From Desulfobacterales bacterium (GTDB lineage Bacteria; Desulfobacterota; Desulfobacteria; Desulfobacterales; Desulfobacteraceae), in contig JAKSBO010000307.1 in NCBI GenBank assembly GCA_022361095.1, forward strand, positions 1 through 12,954: a DNA stretch of 12,954 bases, given 5' to 3'. Position numbers and translations under genes: made by a program. Shown one piece after another: positions 6,470 to 12,954 of the stretch. Under the pieces are notes generated by a model. It saw only the letters and a list, made by a program, of their open reading frames with translations, made no database searches and was not told the DNA's origin. The number at the start of each line of letters is the position of its first letter. Position 1 is the first letter of the stretch.

Positions 6470-7858
6470 ATGACACAGGTGCTATCCATCACACCCATAG
6501 ACGGACGTTATGCCCGTCTTACCGGTGTGCTTTCAAATATTTTCAGTGAATCCGGGCTGATTCATCACAGGATTCACGTCGAACTTAAGTGGCTGAAGTT
6601 TTTAATAACGGATTTAAAGGTCCATGAGGTTATAAAGGCTGACCAGGACTTGGATTTATCCGGCCTGGATGTCCTGATAAATGATTTTAATGAGGATTAT
6701 GCGCTCAGGGTCAAAGAGATCGAGTCCCGGACCAACCACGATGTAAAGGCTGTGGAATATTTTATTAAGGAAAAACTGGATGCGGCGGGACTGGCGCCCA
6801 TACGGGAATGGGTTCATTTTGCATGCACTTCCGAAGATATCAATAATACGGCATACGGGTTGATGCTTAAAAAAGGCAAGGATCTGGTGGTGGAGTTGCT
6901 CAAAACCTTTGTGTCGGATCTTGAGAAAAAAGCGTTGGCCTATCGAAGTATTCCAATGATGTCCCGCACCCACGGGCAGCCTGCTACCCCCACGACCCCG
7001 GGAAAGGAGTTTGTCAATTTTGCCTGGCGGTTGAACCAGGAGATTCAGGTGTTGGAAGAGACTGTGATCCAGTCAAAAATAAACGGCGCCACGGGCAATT
7101 ACAACGCCCATTTGTTTGCGTTTCCTCAAATTGACTGGATGGCTGCGTCCGAGCGGTTTGTCCGGGATCACCTGGGGCTTGAACCCATTTTATACACCAC
7201 CCAGATCAATCCAAATACGGCACTGTCCAGGGTGCTCCATGCCATGGTCCGGGCCGCGGCGGTCATGATTGATTTTGACCGTGACATGTGGGGGTATATC
7301 AGTTTGGGGTATTTCAAACAACGGGTTAAGGCGGGTGAGACCGGATCATCCACAATGCCCCATAAGGTCAACCCCATTGATTTTGAGAACAGTGAAGGGA
7401 ATATGGGCCTTGCGATTTCCATGATGGAGCACCTGGCGGTCAAACTGCAGAAATCCAGGTTCCAGAGGGACTTGAGTGACAGCACCGTGCTGCGCAGCCT
7501 TGGCACTGTTTTCGGGTATTTTACCATTGGGATAAAAAATGCCATAAAGGGCCTGTCAAAAGTGGATTTAAACCGGGAGGTGCTTGAAAAGGATCTTGAC
7601 GATAACCCCGAGCTTCTGGCCGAACCCTTTCAAACCGTTATGCGGGTATATGGTGAGGATAACCCATATGAACGGCTCAAAGATCTGACCCGGGGCAGAA
7701 AAATTCAAAAAGAGGATCTGGCCCGGTTTGTGGGCGGCCTTGAAAAGGTGCCCCAAGACGTTAAAGAACGCATGGGTGCGCTTTCACCCCAAACGTACCT
7801 GGGACTTGCCGAAGCCTTGGTGGACAGGTATTTTGAGGATAAATTAAAACAAAAATAA
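6470..7858 (+). CDS. purB: Adenylosuccinate lyase
   Basis: PurB cleaves fumarate from adenylosuccinate to give AMP, and from SAICAR to give AICAR, in cytosolic purine synthesis. The 462-residue protein belongs to the fumarase/aspartase superfamily and resembles the E. coli type of PurB in length and in its opening SITPIDGRYA. The superfamily signature GSSTMPHKVNPIDFEN lies at residues 292-307; the serines at 293-294 hold the catalytic position. The general-acid histidine is H168 in SRTHGQPATPTT. The start is fixed by GGAGAG (6461-6466) just before the ATG and by the conserved N terminus. It is a single-gene unit with no other purine genes beside it. It is complete with no frame disruption. 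Confidence 0.98.
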   Translation: MTQVLSITPIDGRYARLTGVLSNIFSESGLIHHRIHVELKWLKFLITDLKVHEVIKADQDLDLSGLDVLINDFNEDYALRVKEIESRTNHDVKAVEYFIKEKLDAAGLAPIREWVHFACTSEDINNTAYGLMLKKGKDLVVELLKTFVSDLEKKALAYRSIPMMSRTHGQPATPTTPGKEFVNFAWRLNQEIQVLEETVIQSKINGATGNYNAHLFAFPQIDWMAASERFVRDHLGLEPILYTTQINPNTALSRVLHAMVRAAAVMIDFDRDMWGYISLGYFKQRVKAGETGSSTMPHKVNPIDFENSEGNMGLAISMMEHLAVKLQKSRFQRDLSDSTVLRSLGTVFGYFTIGIKNAIKGLSKVDLNREVLEKDLDDNPELLAEPFQTVMRVYGEDNPYERLKDLTRGRKIQKEDLARFVGGLEKVPQDVKERMGALSPQTYLGLAEALVDRYFEDKLKQK

Positions 7859-7879
7859 TCGTTGCTTTTTTAGCGGCGC

Positions 7880-7915
7880 ATGGAAGCTATCTTCAAATTA
7901 TAAGATAGCTTCCAT
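7880..7915. terminator. Strong 14-bp hairpin between convergent genes
   Basis: The arms ATGGAAGCTATCTT (7880-7893) and AAGATAGCTTCCAT (7902-7915) pair perfectly around an 8-base loop. The hairpin lies 21 bases after the purB stop and directly abuts the stop of the convergent reverse gene. There is no long T-run on either side, so termination may be weak, or the hairpin may mainly protect the 3' end of the RNA. Confidence 0.65.
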
Positions 7916-8215
7916 CTAATAGAGTACCGGTGACTGCCCGGCATTAAAGCTGGATAAGTACCAGGGAGCGGATTTATACTTCAGGCGCTTAAGTCCTTTT
8001 GTCTCAAGAACATTCACGGCCAAAGAGAAGGTGTGGTAATCAATTTCAATGTCTTCCCATCCCAGGTATTTGAGGCGTTTGCGGGCTTGGCAATAGGACA
8101 TGTTGGGATTGATAAGAAACGCATTGGCCAGACTGCGGATAAACCCGGGGATTAATGCTACGTCCACCCCGTTTTCTATTAGTTTATTTACAAGTTTCTG
8201 ATCAATGACCGTCAT
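7916..8215 (-). CDS. Small hypothetical protein, possibly helical DNA-binding-like
   Basis: I do not recognise this 99-residue protein. It opens MTVIDQKLVNKLIENG. A mostly helical core includes IPGFIRSLAN (about residues 22-31), then NPNMSYCQARKRLKYLGW (about 36-53) and a long helix SLAVNVLET. The latter two suggest a helix-turn-helix-like arrangement, but no family can be named. The tail is basic and aromatic. There is no signal peptide or membrane segment, and only one Cys. The ribosome binding site is weak. A reverse-strand TATACT (8233-8228) close to the start could be a -10, giving a very short leader. Codon use and the abutting 3' hairpin shared with purB support a real gene. Confidence 0.7.
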   Translation of the reverse strand: MTVIDQKLVNKLIENGVDVALIPGFIRSLANAFLINPNMSYCQARKRLKYLGWEDIEIDYHTFSLAVNVLETKGLKRLKYKSAPWYLSSFNAGQSPVLY

Positions 8216-8598
8216 TTAGCACCATTAAGTATATATTTGTTTTATTGCTGTTTTAGTGCATGATTTGATTTTCAATATTTCAAATCTAACAGGCCAATTA
8301 AACCCCACGATAGTTTAGAAAGATATTCAAGTCAAACCGAATTATGTAGAATTAACGAAAAAGCTTGGGCGTTTATTATCATAAATTCGATAGTTCCACG
8401 AATTATATAATCGTAAAAAACGAATTTTTCGCTTATTTCCGTCTTATTCTTTTTAAATTCTTTTTATTTGGAAAATGTTAAACATTGCCCGGCCGTGGAA
8501 TATCAGAGGGTACAAGTTTTTCTTTTTTTCTGGGTTGGGTGATGCTACGTTTATATATGAAATCATGAATTGACGGTTAAAAAGGTAAGCTTGGAACA
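8216..8598. other. 383-base AT-rich gene-free region with repeated CGAATT
   Basis: No frame of useful length is present. The motif CGAATTAT occurs at 8339-8346 and 8399-8406. An inverted AATTCG (8384-8389) faces CGAATT (8399-8404) across 9 bases, and CGAATTT recurs at 8421-8427. These could form an operator region for the forward AMMECR1-TrpR pair or simply reflect AT-rich DNA. TTTATATATG near 8550 could be part of a promoter, but no convincing -35 accompanies it. Confidence 0.35.
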
Positions 8599-9162
8599 AT
8601 GATAAGTGACAAACAAGGTCAAATGCTGCTGGAAATGGCTCGGATCAGTATTGCCGAAAAACTCGGATTGCCTGTGGGTAAGCCCCGAATTGAGTTGGAT
8701 CACTCCTTTCTGGAAATTAAATTGGGTTTGTTTGTGACCCTGCATAAAAATAGTCGTTTAAGGGGATGCATTGGTGTTATAGAACCGGTTGAGCCCTTGA
8801 AAACAGGGGTTAAGGAAATTGCAAGGCTTGCCGCTTTCAAAGATTCGCGTTTTTCCCCCCTTGCCAGGGATGAATTTGACCAGGTGGATCTGGAGATCAG
8901 TCTTTTGTCTTTGCCTGAAAAGTTCGAATACGATGGGGAAAATGAGTTGCTCCAAAGGCTTGTGCCGTTCAAGGATGGTGTTATTATTAAACAAGGAAGC
9001 AATCAGGCCACCTTTCTTCCCCAGGTCTGGGAACAATTGCCGGACCCGGCTTCTTTTTTATCACAGTTGTGTATCAAAGCCGGGCTTGATGCCGATGAAT
9101 GGGCCAAAGGCGGGTTAACCGTCCATACTTACAGGGTTCATTTATTTTCTGAAAAAAAATAG
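8599..9162 (+). CDS. amrA: AMMECR1 domain protein (AmmeMemoRadiSam system protein A)
   Basis: This 187-residue protein is a complete bacterial AMMECR1 domain (COG2078). Seen: the hallmark LRGCIG at residues 54-59; the downstream AAFKDSRFSPL; the VDLEISLLS strand; DGVIIKQGSNQATFLPQVWEQ (C-terminal half); and LCIKAGL. The biochemical function of the family is not settled. In many prokaryotes it is encoded with a MEMO1-like protein and a radical SAM enzyme, hence the system name. Neither partner is in this window, so the gene is either stand-alone or an outlier of a split system. It is followed after 23 bases by the TrpR-family gene, which suggests one transcript. The start is supported by AAGG about 13 bases upstream and by the usual domain beginning. 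Confidence 0.93.
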   Translation: MISDKQGQMLLEMARISIAEKLGLPVGKPRIELDHSFLEIKLGLFVTLHKNSRLRGCIGVIEPVEPLKTGVKEIARLAAFKDSRFSPLARDEFDQVDLEISLLSLPEKFEYDGENELLQRLVPFKDGVIIKQGSNQATFLPQVWEQLPDPASFLSQLCIKAGLDADEWAKGGLTVHTYRVHLFSEKK

Positions 9163-9185
9163 ACCACCAGGGTGCAAAAAAGTTT

Positions 9186-9452
9186 ATGCGTATCGATCAG
9201 GAATTATTGGACGTCATTTTATCCATTAAAAACAAGGATGAGCTGGAGTCCTTTTTTGAAGAGATTTTTACACCGGCCGAGATTTCGGATCTTTCTTTGC
9301 GCTGGAAGCTTTTAAAGGATCTGCATGCGGGTATGACACAGCGTAAAATTGCTGAAAAATACGGCATCAGCCTGTGTAAAATCACCAGGGGGTCCAAGGT
9401 GCTGAAAAAAAATGGTTCTGTTGCACGTCAAGTTTTGGATTCAATGGATTGA
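9186..9452 (+). CDS. trpR: Trp repressor family transcriptional regulator
   Basis: This 88-residue all-helical DNA-binding protein belongs to the TrpR superfamily. Seen: FTPAEISDLSLRWKLL (aligning with the E. coli TrpR LTPDE...TRVRIVEEL helix) and the helix-turn-helix MTQRKIAEKYGISLCKITRGSKVLK (residues about 50-74, with the family hallmark ITRGS). By my alignment T29 and R39 match the corepressor residues Thr44 and Arg54, and R68 matches Arg84, but Lys65 stands at Thr81. Tryptophan binding is therefore plausible but not certain. The protein is shorter than E. coli TrpR, chiefly at the ends. AGGGTG (9169-9174) lies 11 bases before the ATG. The neighbour is the AMMECR1 gene, not a trp operon. 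A TrpR-like regulator with another effector is the main alternative. Confidence 0.85.
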   Translation: MRIDQELLDVILSIKNKDELESFFEEIFTPAEISDLSLRWKLLKDLHAGMTQRKIAEKYGISLCKITRGSKVLKKNGSVARQVLDSMD

Positions 9453-9479
9453 GTCTATATTTTGTAACGACCTGTCCGA

Positions 9480-10088
9480 TCATTGCGTGACAAGTTCCAG
9501 GGCCAGCTTGGACCATAGTTCAAGATTCAGTCGAAAAAGCGTTGGTGTTGCATGCCAGGTAAAGCTGTGTAACTCTTCACCGGGCAGATAGCCTTCGGGG
9601 TCTTGTGTTCTGATGACAAAGACCGCACCCATGTGAACACTGCCCACGGGTGTGAGATCTTCACTGATAATGCCTAAAAATTCAATGGGATCAGCGGCAA
9701 TTCGCCGGATCAGTTCCTCATCCAGTTCCCTTTGCATGCCGCTTTTTAAAATGGTTTCAAAACTGTCTGTTTCCAAGGCCGTGTCCTCCGGATTGATATG
9801 GCCGCCGATTCCGATGGACCACAGGTCATGGAGACGGGTTTCACTGCCTTGTCTGTTATAGGCTGCAGTCATGCGGCCGTCGGCTGTCTGCAAAAGTATA
9901 TAGGGGATGATCTGTTTTTTTTGTCTGTCTTCTTCGGCAATGTCACGGCGGACAAAGGAAAATTCAGCTTTGGTACATGTGGCGGCAAATGTACTGAATT
10001 CCATGGGAAGAACCGTTTTTGGGGTTACCCAGGATGCGGGAAGGTTTTTCCGGTCAATGCATAAGACCTGTTCTTGCTTTTTGCTCAT
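9480..10088 (-). CDS. Nudix-family hydrolase with expanded box (predicted phosphoesterase)
   Basis: This 202-residue protein fits the MutT/Nudix-like predicted phosphoesterases (I think of COG4112). Seen: GIGGH near residue 92 and QRELDEEL near residues 116-124, the core of a Nudix box. The spacing from Gly to Arg-Glu is about ten residues longer than the canonical GX5EX7REUXEEXGU, and the last Gly is missing. The acidic cluster expected to bind metal remains. Substrate unknown; a nucleoside diphosphate derivative is the family default. I chose the ATG at 10088, which begins MSKKQEQVLCIDR. The longer frame would need a TTG at 10145 and adds 19 residues of non-domain-like sequence. The ribosome binding site is weak (GAAAG). 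It converges on the TrpR-like gene with a 27-base gap. Confidence 0.85.
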   Translation of the reverse strand: MSKKQEQVLCIDRKNLPASWVTPKTVLPMEFSTFAATCTKAEFSFVRRDIAEEDRQKKQIIPYILLQTADGRMTAAYNRQGSETRLHDLWSIGIGGHINPEDTALETDSFETILKSGMQRELDEELIRRIAADPIEFLGIISEDLTPVGSVHMGAVFVIRTQDPEGYLPGEELHSFTWHATPTLFRLNLELWSKLALELVTQ

Positions 10089-10201
10089 GATTTTTTCTTT
10101 CGTTGTATTAACTGCTGGACCGGTTGTAACATAATTGGCGCCCAAGGCAAACCTTCAGCGGTTCCCATGGCCTTTTTTTTATGTCTGTGGTATGTGAAAT
10201 C

Positions 10202-10207
10202 TATAAT
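10202..10207 (+). promoter_or_regulatory. Possible -10 element upstream of the small gene
   Basis: A perfect TATAAT, but the -35 position holds only TTATGT (10179-10184) at 17 bases. It could drive the 51-codon frame at 10329. Confidence 0.25.
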
Positions 10208-10328
10208 TCTTATAAGGGCGTCTGGGGATGTTACTCAGATTATTCAAGCTTTGTTGTGGGCTATGTCCGGCAGTTGATATGTCAGGTCGGTCCATGGCCG
10301 TTATTAGACAGCTGAGGAGAATAACATC

Positions 10329-10484
10329 GTGAGATATATCGGCAAAAAAGATAGGGCAAAAATTGACCTGTCCCTGATTCTAAATGCCGTATCCGATGCC
10401 TGCACGTTGCTCATGAATGAAATTACACAATGCCGAACCGACTTCACGTTCAGGAACGATTTAGGTGTTACATTGGGTTTTTAA
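10329..10484 (+). CDS. Possible small protein of 51 residues, GTG start
   Basis: I do not recognise this protein. The frame begins with GTG at 10329, preceded by GAGGAG (10314-10319) at a 9-base spacing, one of the best ribosome binding sites in the window. The product starts MRYIGKKDRAKIDLS and contains an amphipathic helix (LSLILNAVSDACTLL, residues 14-28) and two cysteines (residues 25 and 35). It ends in RNDLGVTLGF. No signal peptide or membrane segment is evident. The frame ends 15 bases before the oppositely oriented tRNA-Gly. It could be a true small protein, a regulatory leader, or a decayed fragment of a longer gene. Evidence is limited to the ribosome binding site and an uninterrupted frame. 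Confidence 0.4.
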   Translation: MRYIGKKDRAKIDLSLILNAVSDACTLLMNEITQCRTDFTFRNDLGVTLGF

Positions 10485-10499
10485 GCGGATAAAAAAAGA

Positions 10500-10574
10500 T
10501 GGAGCGGGAAACGGGATTTGAACCCGCGACTTCGACCTTGGCAAGGTCGCACTCTACCACTGAGTTATTCCCGC
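10500..10574 (-). tRNA. tRNA-Gly (anticodon GCC), CCA encoded
   Basis: The reverse strand reads as a complete cloverleaf. The acceptor GCGGGAA pairs with TTCCCGC, the D-stem is ACTC/GAGT and the anticodon stem is CGACC/GGTCG with loop TTGCCAA. The anticodon GCC lies at 10542-10540. The T-arm is GCGGG-TTCAAAT-CCCGT with one G-U pair. The discriminator base is T (10503), and CCA is encoded at 10502-10500. A run of seven T on the transcribed strand (10497-10491) directly follows and may end transcription. It reads GGC and, by wobble, GGU codons. Confidence 0.97.
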
Positions 10575-10595
10575 TCAGCTGAAAGGCGAGTTACT

Positions 10596-10622
10596 TTTAT
10601 AAAAAAAGCTGTGGTCTGTCAA
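10596..10622 (-). promoter_or_regulatory. Promoter of the tRNA-Gly gene
   Basis: On the reverse strand a perfect TTGACA (10622-10617) is followed by TATAAA (10601-10596) with a 15-base spacer. TAAAAG at a 17-base spacer is the alternative. It lies about 20 bases upstream of the mature tRNA 5' end. Confidence 0.6.
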
Positions 10623-10677
10623 GAAAAGAATTGGCAAATATTCATAAAATTTCAAATATACAGGTGGTGAAAAGAGA

Positions 10678-11670
10678 ATGAGTCTGGGAAAGACGCTGGT
10701 TACTGGCGGTGGTGGTTTTCTGGGAAAGGCCCTTGTTAGAAAATTAACGGATAAAAAAGAGAATGTTTTTTCGTTTTCAAGGTCCCGGTATATGGCACTT
10801 GATGAGCTGGGCGTTTCCCAGATCCAGGGAGATCTTGCCGATGCCGGTGCTGTGTCTGATGCCTTAAACGGTATGGATACCGTGTTTCATGTTGCTGCAA
10901 AACCCGGTATTTGGGGCGATTATGATGACTATTTTCGTATTAATGTAACCGGAACCGTCAATGTCATTAATGCCTGTATGAAACATAAGGTGAAACAGTT
11001 GATTTATACCAGTTCACCTTCGGTGGTGTTTGATGACAAGGATATGCACGGGGCCAATGAGTCGGTTCCCTATCCGGATAAATATCTGGCGCCCTATCCT
11101 GAAACCAAAGCGCTGGCAGAAAAAAAGGTGATTAAAGCGGCGGGCCAGGGGCTTTGCGTTATCATTTTACGGCCCCATCTGATCTGGGGGCCCGAAGACA
11201 ATCACCTGGTGCCGGGTATTATCAGCAGGGCGAAGCGCCTCAAGGTCATTGGCCCGGACACGGATCTTGTGGACACCATTTATGTGGACAATGCTGCCGA
11301 TGCCCATATCCTGGCCGCTGAAAAGTTGTCTAAAAATCCCGATTTATCCGGGAACATATATTTTATAAGCCAGGATGAACCCATGTCCAAATGGACCCTG
11401 GCCAATGCGTTTCTGGCTGCAGCGGGTTTGCCGCCCATAAAAGGACATCTTTCCGCAAGGGTTGCCTATGCAGCGGGATGGCTCTTTGAATTCATTTACC
11501 GAACCTTTGGCATTAAAAAGGACCCTCCCATGACCCGGTTTGCTGCCAAGGAACTTGCCACCTCCCACTGGTTTGACATCAGCCGGGCGAAAAATGACCT
11601 GGGCTATGCGCCAAAAATATCCACCCAGGAAGGTTTACAGCGCCTGAAGGTATGGTTGAATCGAAAATGA
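10678..11670 (+). CDS. Extended SDR oxidoreductase, OleD-like (2-alkyl-3-ketoalkanoate reductase type)
   Basis: This is an NAD(P)-dependent short-chain dehydrogenase of the extended class, 330 residues. Seen: the Rossmann motif T-G10-G-G-G13-F-L-G16 and the catalytic pair Y140-x3-K144 in APYPETKAL, with serines at 112-115. It also has segments I associate with OleD and related 3-beta-hydroxysteroid dehydrogenase-like proteins: FHVAAKPGIWG (70-80), YTSSPSVVF (110-118) and LRPHLIWGPEDNHL. OleD reduces the beta-keto acid made by OleA in head-to-head hydrocarbon synthesis; OleA, OleB and OleC are not in this window. A sterol- or sugar-type substrate is the alternative. AGGTGG lies about 11 bases before the ATG. 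The stop overlaps the next gene, so the two are probably co-transcribed. Confidence 0.9.
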   Translation: MSLGKTLVTGGGGFLGKALVRKLTDKKENVFSFSRSRYMALDELGVSQIQGDLADAGAVSDALNGMDTVFHVAAKPGIWGDYDDYFRINVTGTVNVINACMKHKVKQLIYTSSPSVVFDDKDMHGANESVPYPDKYLAPYPETKALAEKKVIKAAGQGLCVIILRPHLIWGPEDNHLVPGIISRAKRLKVIGPDTDLVDTIYVDNAADAHILAAEKLSKNPDLSGNIYFISQDEPMSKWTLANAFLAAAGLPPIKGHLSARVAYAAGWLFEFIYRTFGIKKDPPMTRFAAKELATSHWFDISRAKNDLGYAPKISTQEGLQRLKVWLNRK

Positions 11671-12941
11671 AACCGATGCCGGCCTTTTCCTTTGAGCCGT
11701 TCCGGGCCAAGGCGATCCGGGTGCTTTACAGGGCTGCCAAGGGGTATCAGCGGGACAGTTGTGCCTTGCGGGCATCGGCTTTGAGCCTGTACACACTTTT
11801 CAGCATCGTGCCTGTGATGGCCATGGCCTTTGGTATTGCCAAAGGATTCGGGTTCCGGCAGTTTCTTGAGGCTGAAGTGATCTCTTTGTTTGAGGGCCAT
11901 GAGGAGATTGTTCAAAATATTCTGGTTTTCTCCAATAACCTGCTGGAAAAAACCCAGGGCGGACTCATGGCCGTCCTGGGCGTTCTGCTGCTTTTATACT
12001 CCCTCATTAAGCTGATGTTTCATATTGAAAGCACCTTTAACCGTATCTGGTGGGTCCGGGATGGCAGGCCTTTGATCAGAAAGCTAACCGATTACTTGAC
12101 CATTGCCCTGGCTGCAGGGCTTTTGGGGCTCTTGTCCGGATCCGTGAATTTGTTCATGATTCCACGCCTTGAATCCTTCTGGGCCTATCTTGGCGTTCCC
12201 ATTGACATTAAAGGTGTTATCTCTTTTTTTATCAGTGTGGTCCCCTATGTGGTGACATGGTTGCTGTTCATGTTTTTTTACGTGATCATGCCCCATAAAA
12301 AAGTGGATTTCAGGGCCGCTGCCACAGGGGCGGTGCTTGCCGGTACCTTATTTCAGATTATCCAGACCGCTTTTTTAAAGTTCCAGGTTTTTGTTACGGG
12401 CTACAATGCCATCTATGGCAGTTTTGCCGCACTGCCCATGTTTTTGATCTGGCTGCAGGTTTCATGGGGGGTGCTCCTCTACGGGGCCGAGATTGCATTT
12501 GAGTGGGAAAATATAGAGAGTGCTAAAACACCTGACCTGACGTTAAATGACATGAGTATTCGCAGCCGGAAGCTTGCCATGCTGGAGATTGTCAAAGGGT
12601 GTGTTCAGCGTTTTGCCGAAAAAAAGCCCCCGGCCACAGATATCCGTATCGCCAGGGAACTGAATTTGCCCTTAACCATTGTCCACCATCTTCTGGAGAT
12701 GCTGATGGATGCAGAGGTTTTGTATTCAGTCAACCTTGAAGGCAATACAACCGGGTATACCCCGGCCATGGATATTGAGTGCATGAGTATTATGGATGTG
12801 CTTGGTGCCGTGGAGCACCAGGGTAATTCAAAGGCATATACGGCAGGTACGCTGCTGGCCCAGGCTTTAGAGGAGAGTTTGGACAGGTTTGACAGTGCCG
12901 CCCGGAATTGTGATGGAGAACGGTTGATTAAGGATATTTAG
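11652..12941 (+). CDS. YihY/BrkB family inner-membrane protein with C-terminal winged-helix-like region
   Basis: This 429-residue protein of the YihY/virulence factor BrkB family was formerly misnamed ribonuclease BN. Seen: the family opening RASALSLYTLFSIVPV (near residues 40-55), the FNRIWW motif, several transmembrane segments, and the late conserved block GYNAIYGSFAALPMFLIWLQVSWGVLLYGAEIAF. From about residue 306 a soluble region follows that resembles a winged helix (MLEIVKGCVQRFAEKK, then DIRIARELNLPLTIVHHLLEML). Such a tail is known in a subset of the family. The function is unknown; transport or envelope roles have been proposed. The ATG at 11652 overlaps the upstream stop by 19 bases. 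The ATG at 11667 would give the common ATGA overlap and 424 residues. Neither has a good ribosome binding site, which fits translational coupling. Confidence 0.93.
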   Translation: MVESKMKPMPAFSFEPFRAKAIRVLYRAAKGYQRDSCALRASALSLYTLFSIVPVMAMAFGIAKGFGFRQFLEAEVISLFEGHEEIVQNILVFSNNLLEKTQGGLMAVLGVLLLLYSLIKLMFHIESTFNRIWWVRDGRPLIRKLTDYLTIALAAGLLGLLSGSVNLFMIPRLESFWAYLGVPIDIKGVISFFISVVPYVVTWLLFMFFYVIMPHKKVDFRAAATGAVLAGTLFQIIQTAFLKFQVFVTGYNAIYGSFAALPMFLIWLQVSWGVLLYGAEIAFEWENIESAKTPDLTLNDMSIRSRKLAMLEIVKGCVQRFAEKKPPATDIRIARELNLPLTIVHHLLEMLMDAEVLYSVNLEGNTTGYTPAMDIECMSIMDVLGAVEHQGNSKAYTAGTLLAQALEESLDRFDSAARNCDGERLIKDI

Positions 12942-12954
12942 TGCCCGGCCGAAA

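Noticed and set aside
10181..10315. 44-codon forward frame just before the GTG-start small gene
   Set aside because: It has no ribosome binding site and an aromatic- and Cys-rich composition atypical of the neighbours; its stop merely overlaps the next ribosome binding site.
10500..10574. tRNA-Gly as an attachment site of an integrated element
   Set aside because: No integrase gene and no repeated tRNA 3' end were found in the window.
1..12954. CRISPR array, toxin-antitoxin pair or phage defence system
   Set aside because: No regularly spaced repeats and no recognisable Cas, restriction, toxin or defence motifs occur on either strand.

Overview
The window looks like ordinary chromosome from a sulfate-reducing Desulfobacterota species close to Desulfobacteraceae. 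This is an inference from protein style, mixed base composition and gene content; no marker gene names the genus. I see no CRISPR array, transposase, integrase, rRNA or phage module.

Positions 1-2012: a weakly supported hypothetical frame, open at the left edge, comes first. Next is a forward regulator that fuses a KaiC/RadA-like domain with a ruined P-loop to an XRE helix-turn-helix and a cupin. It converges, across a long inverted repeat, on a reverse gene of the FMN-binding glutamate synthase family (2013-3671) with an N-terminal cysteine cluster. A 460-base gene-free region follows: first an AT-rich half with a possible leader and promoter for that gene, then a more GC-rich half with two short palindromes.

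Positions 4132-6469: a compact reverse operon with 4-base gaps holds an IHF-alpha/HU protein, a Ste24-like membrane zinc protease (M48) and a YfcE-type phosphodiesterase. A good sigma-70-like promoter lies upstream. It is divergent from purB (6470-7858), which ends at a strong hairpin shared with a convergent 99-residue unknown gene.

Positions 8216-10500: a 383-base AT-rich gap precedes a forward pair, an AMMECR1-domain protein (AmmeMemoRadiSam protein A) and a Trp-repressor-family regulator. They converge on a reverse Nudix-family gene with an expanded, non-canonical box. A possible 51-codon small gene with a GTG start and a very good ribosome binding site follows.

Positions 10500-12954: a reverse tRNA-Gly(GCC) with its own promoter, then two overlapping forward genes. 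The first is an extended SDR reductase that strongly resembles OleD of long-chain olefin synthesis. The second is a YihY/BrkB-family membrane protein with a C-terminal winged-helix-like extension.

Most of the window is housekeeping (purine synthesis, tRNA, nucleoid protein, proteolysis). The least ordinary parts are the regulator with the dead P-loop, the AMMECR1-TrpR pair, the OleD-like gene and the possible small gene near 10400. I did not find a clear, wholly new multi-gene system.
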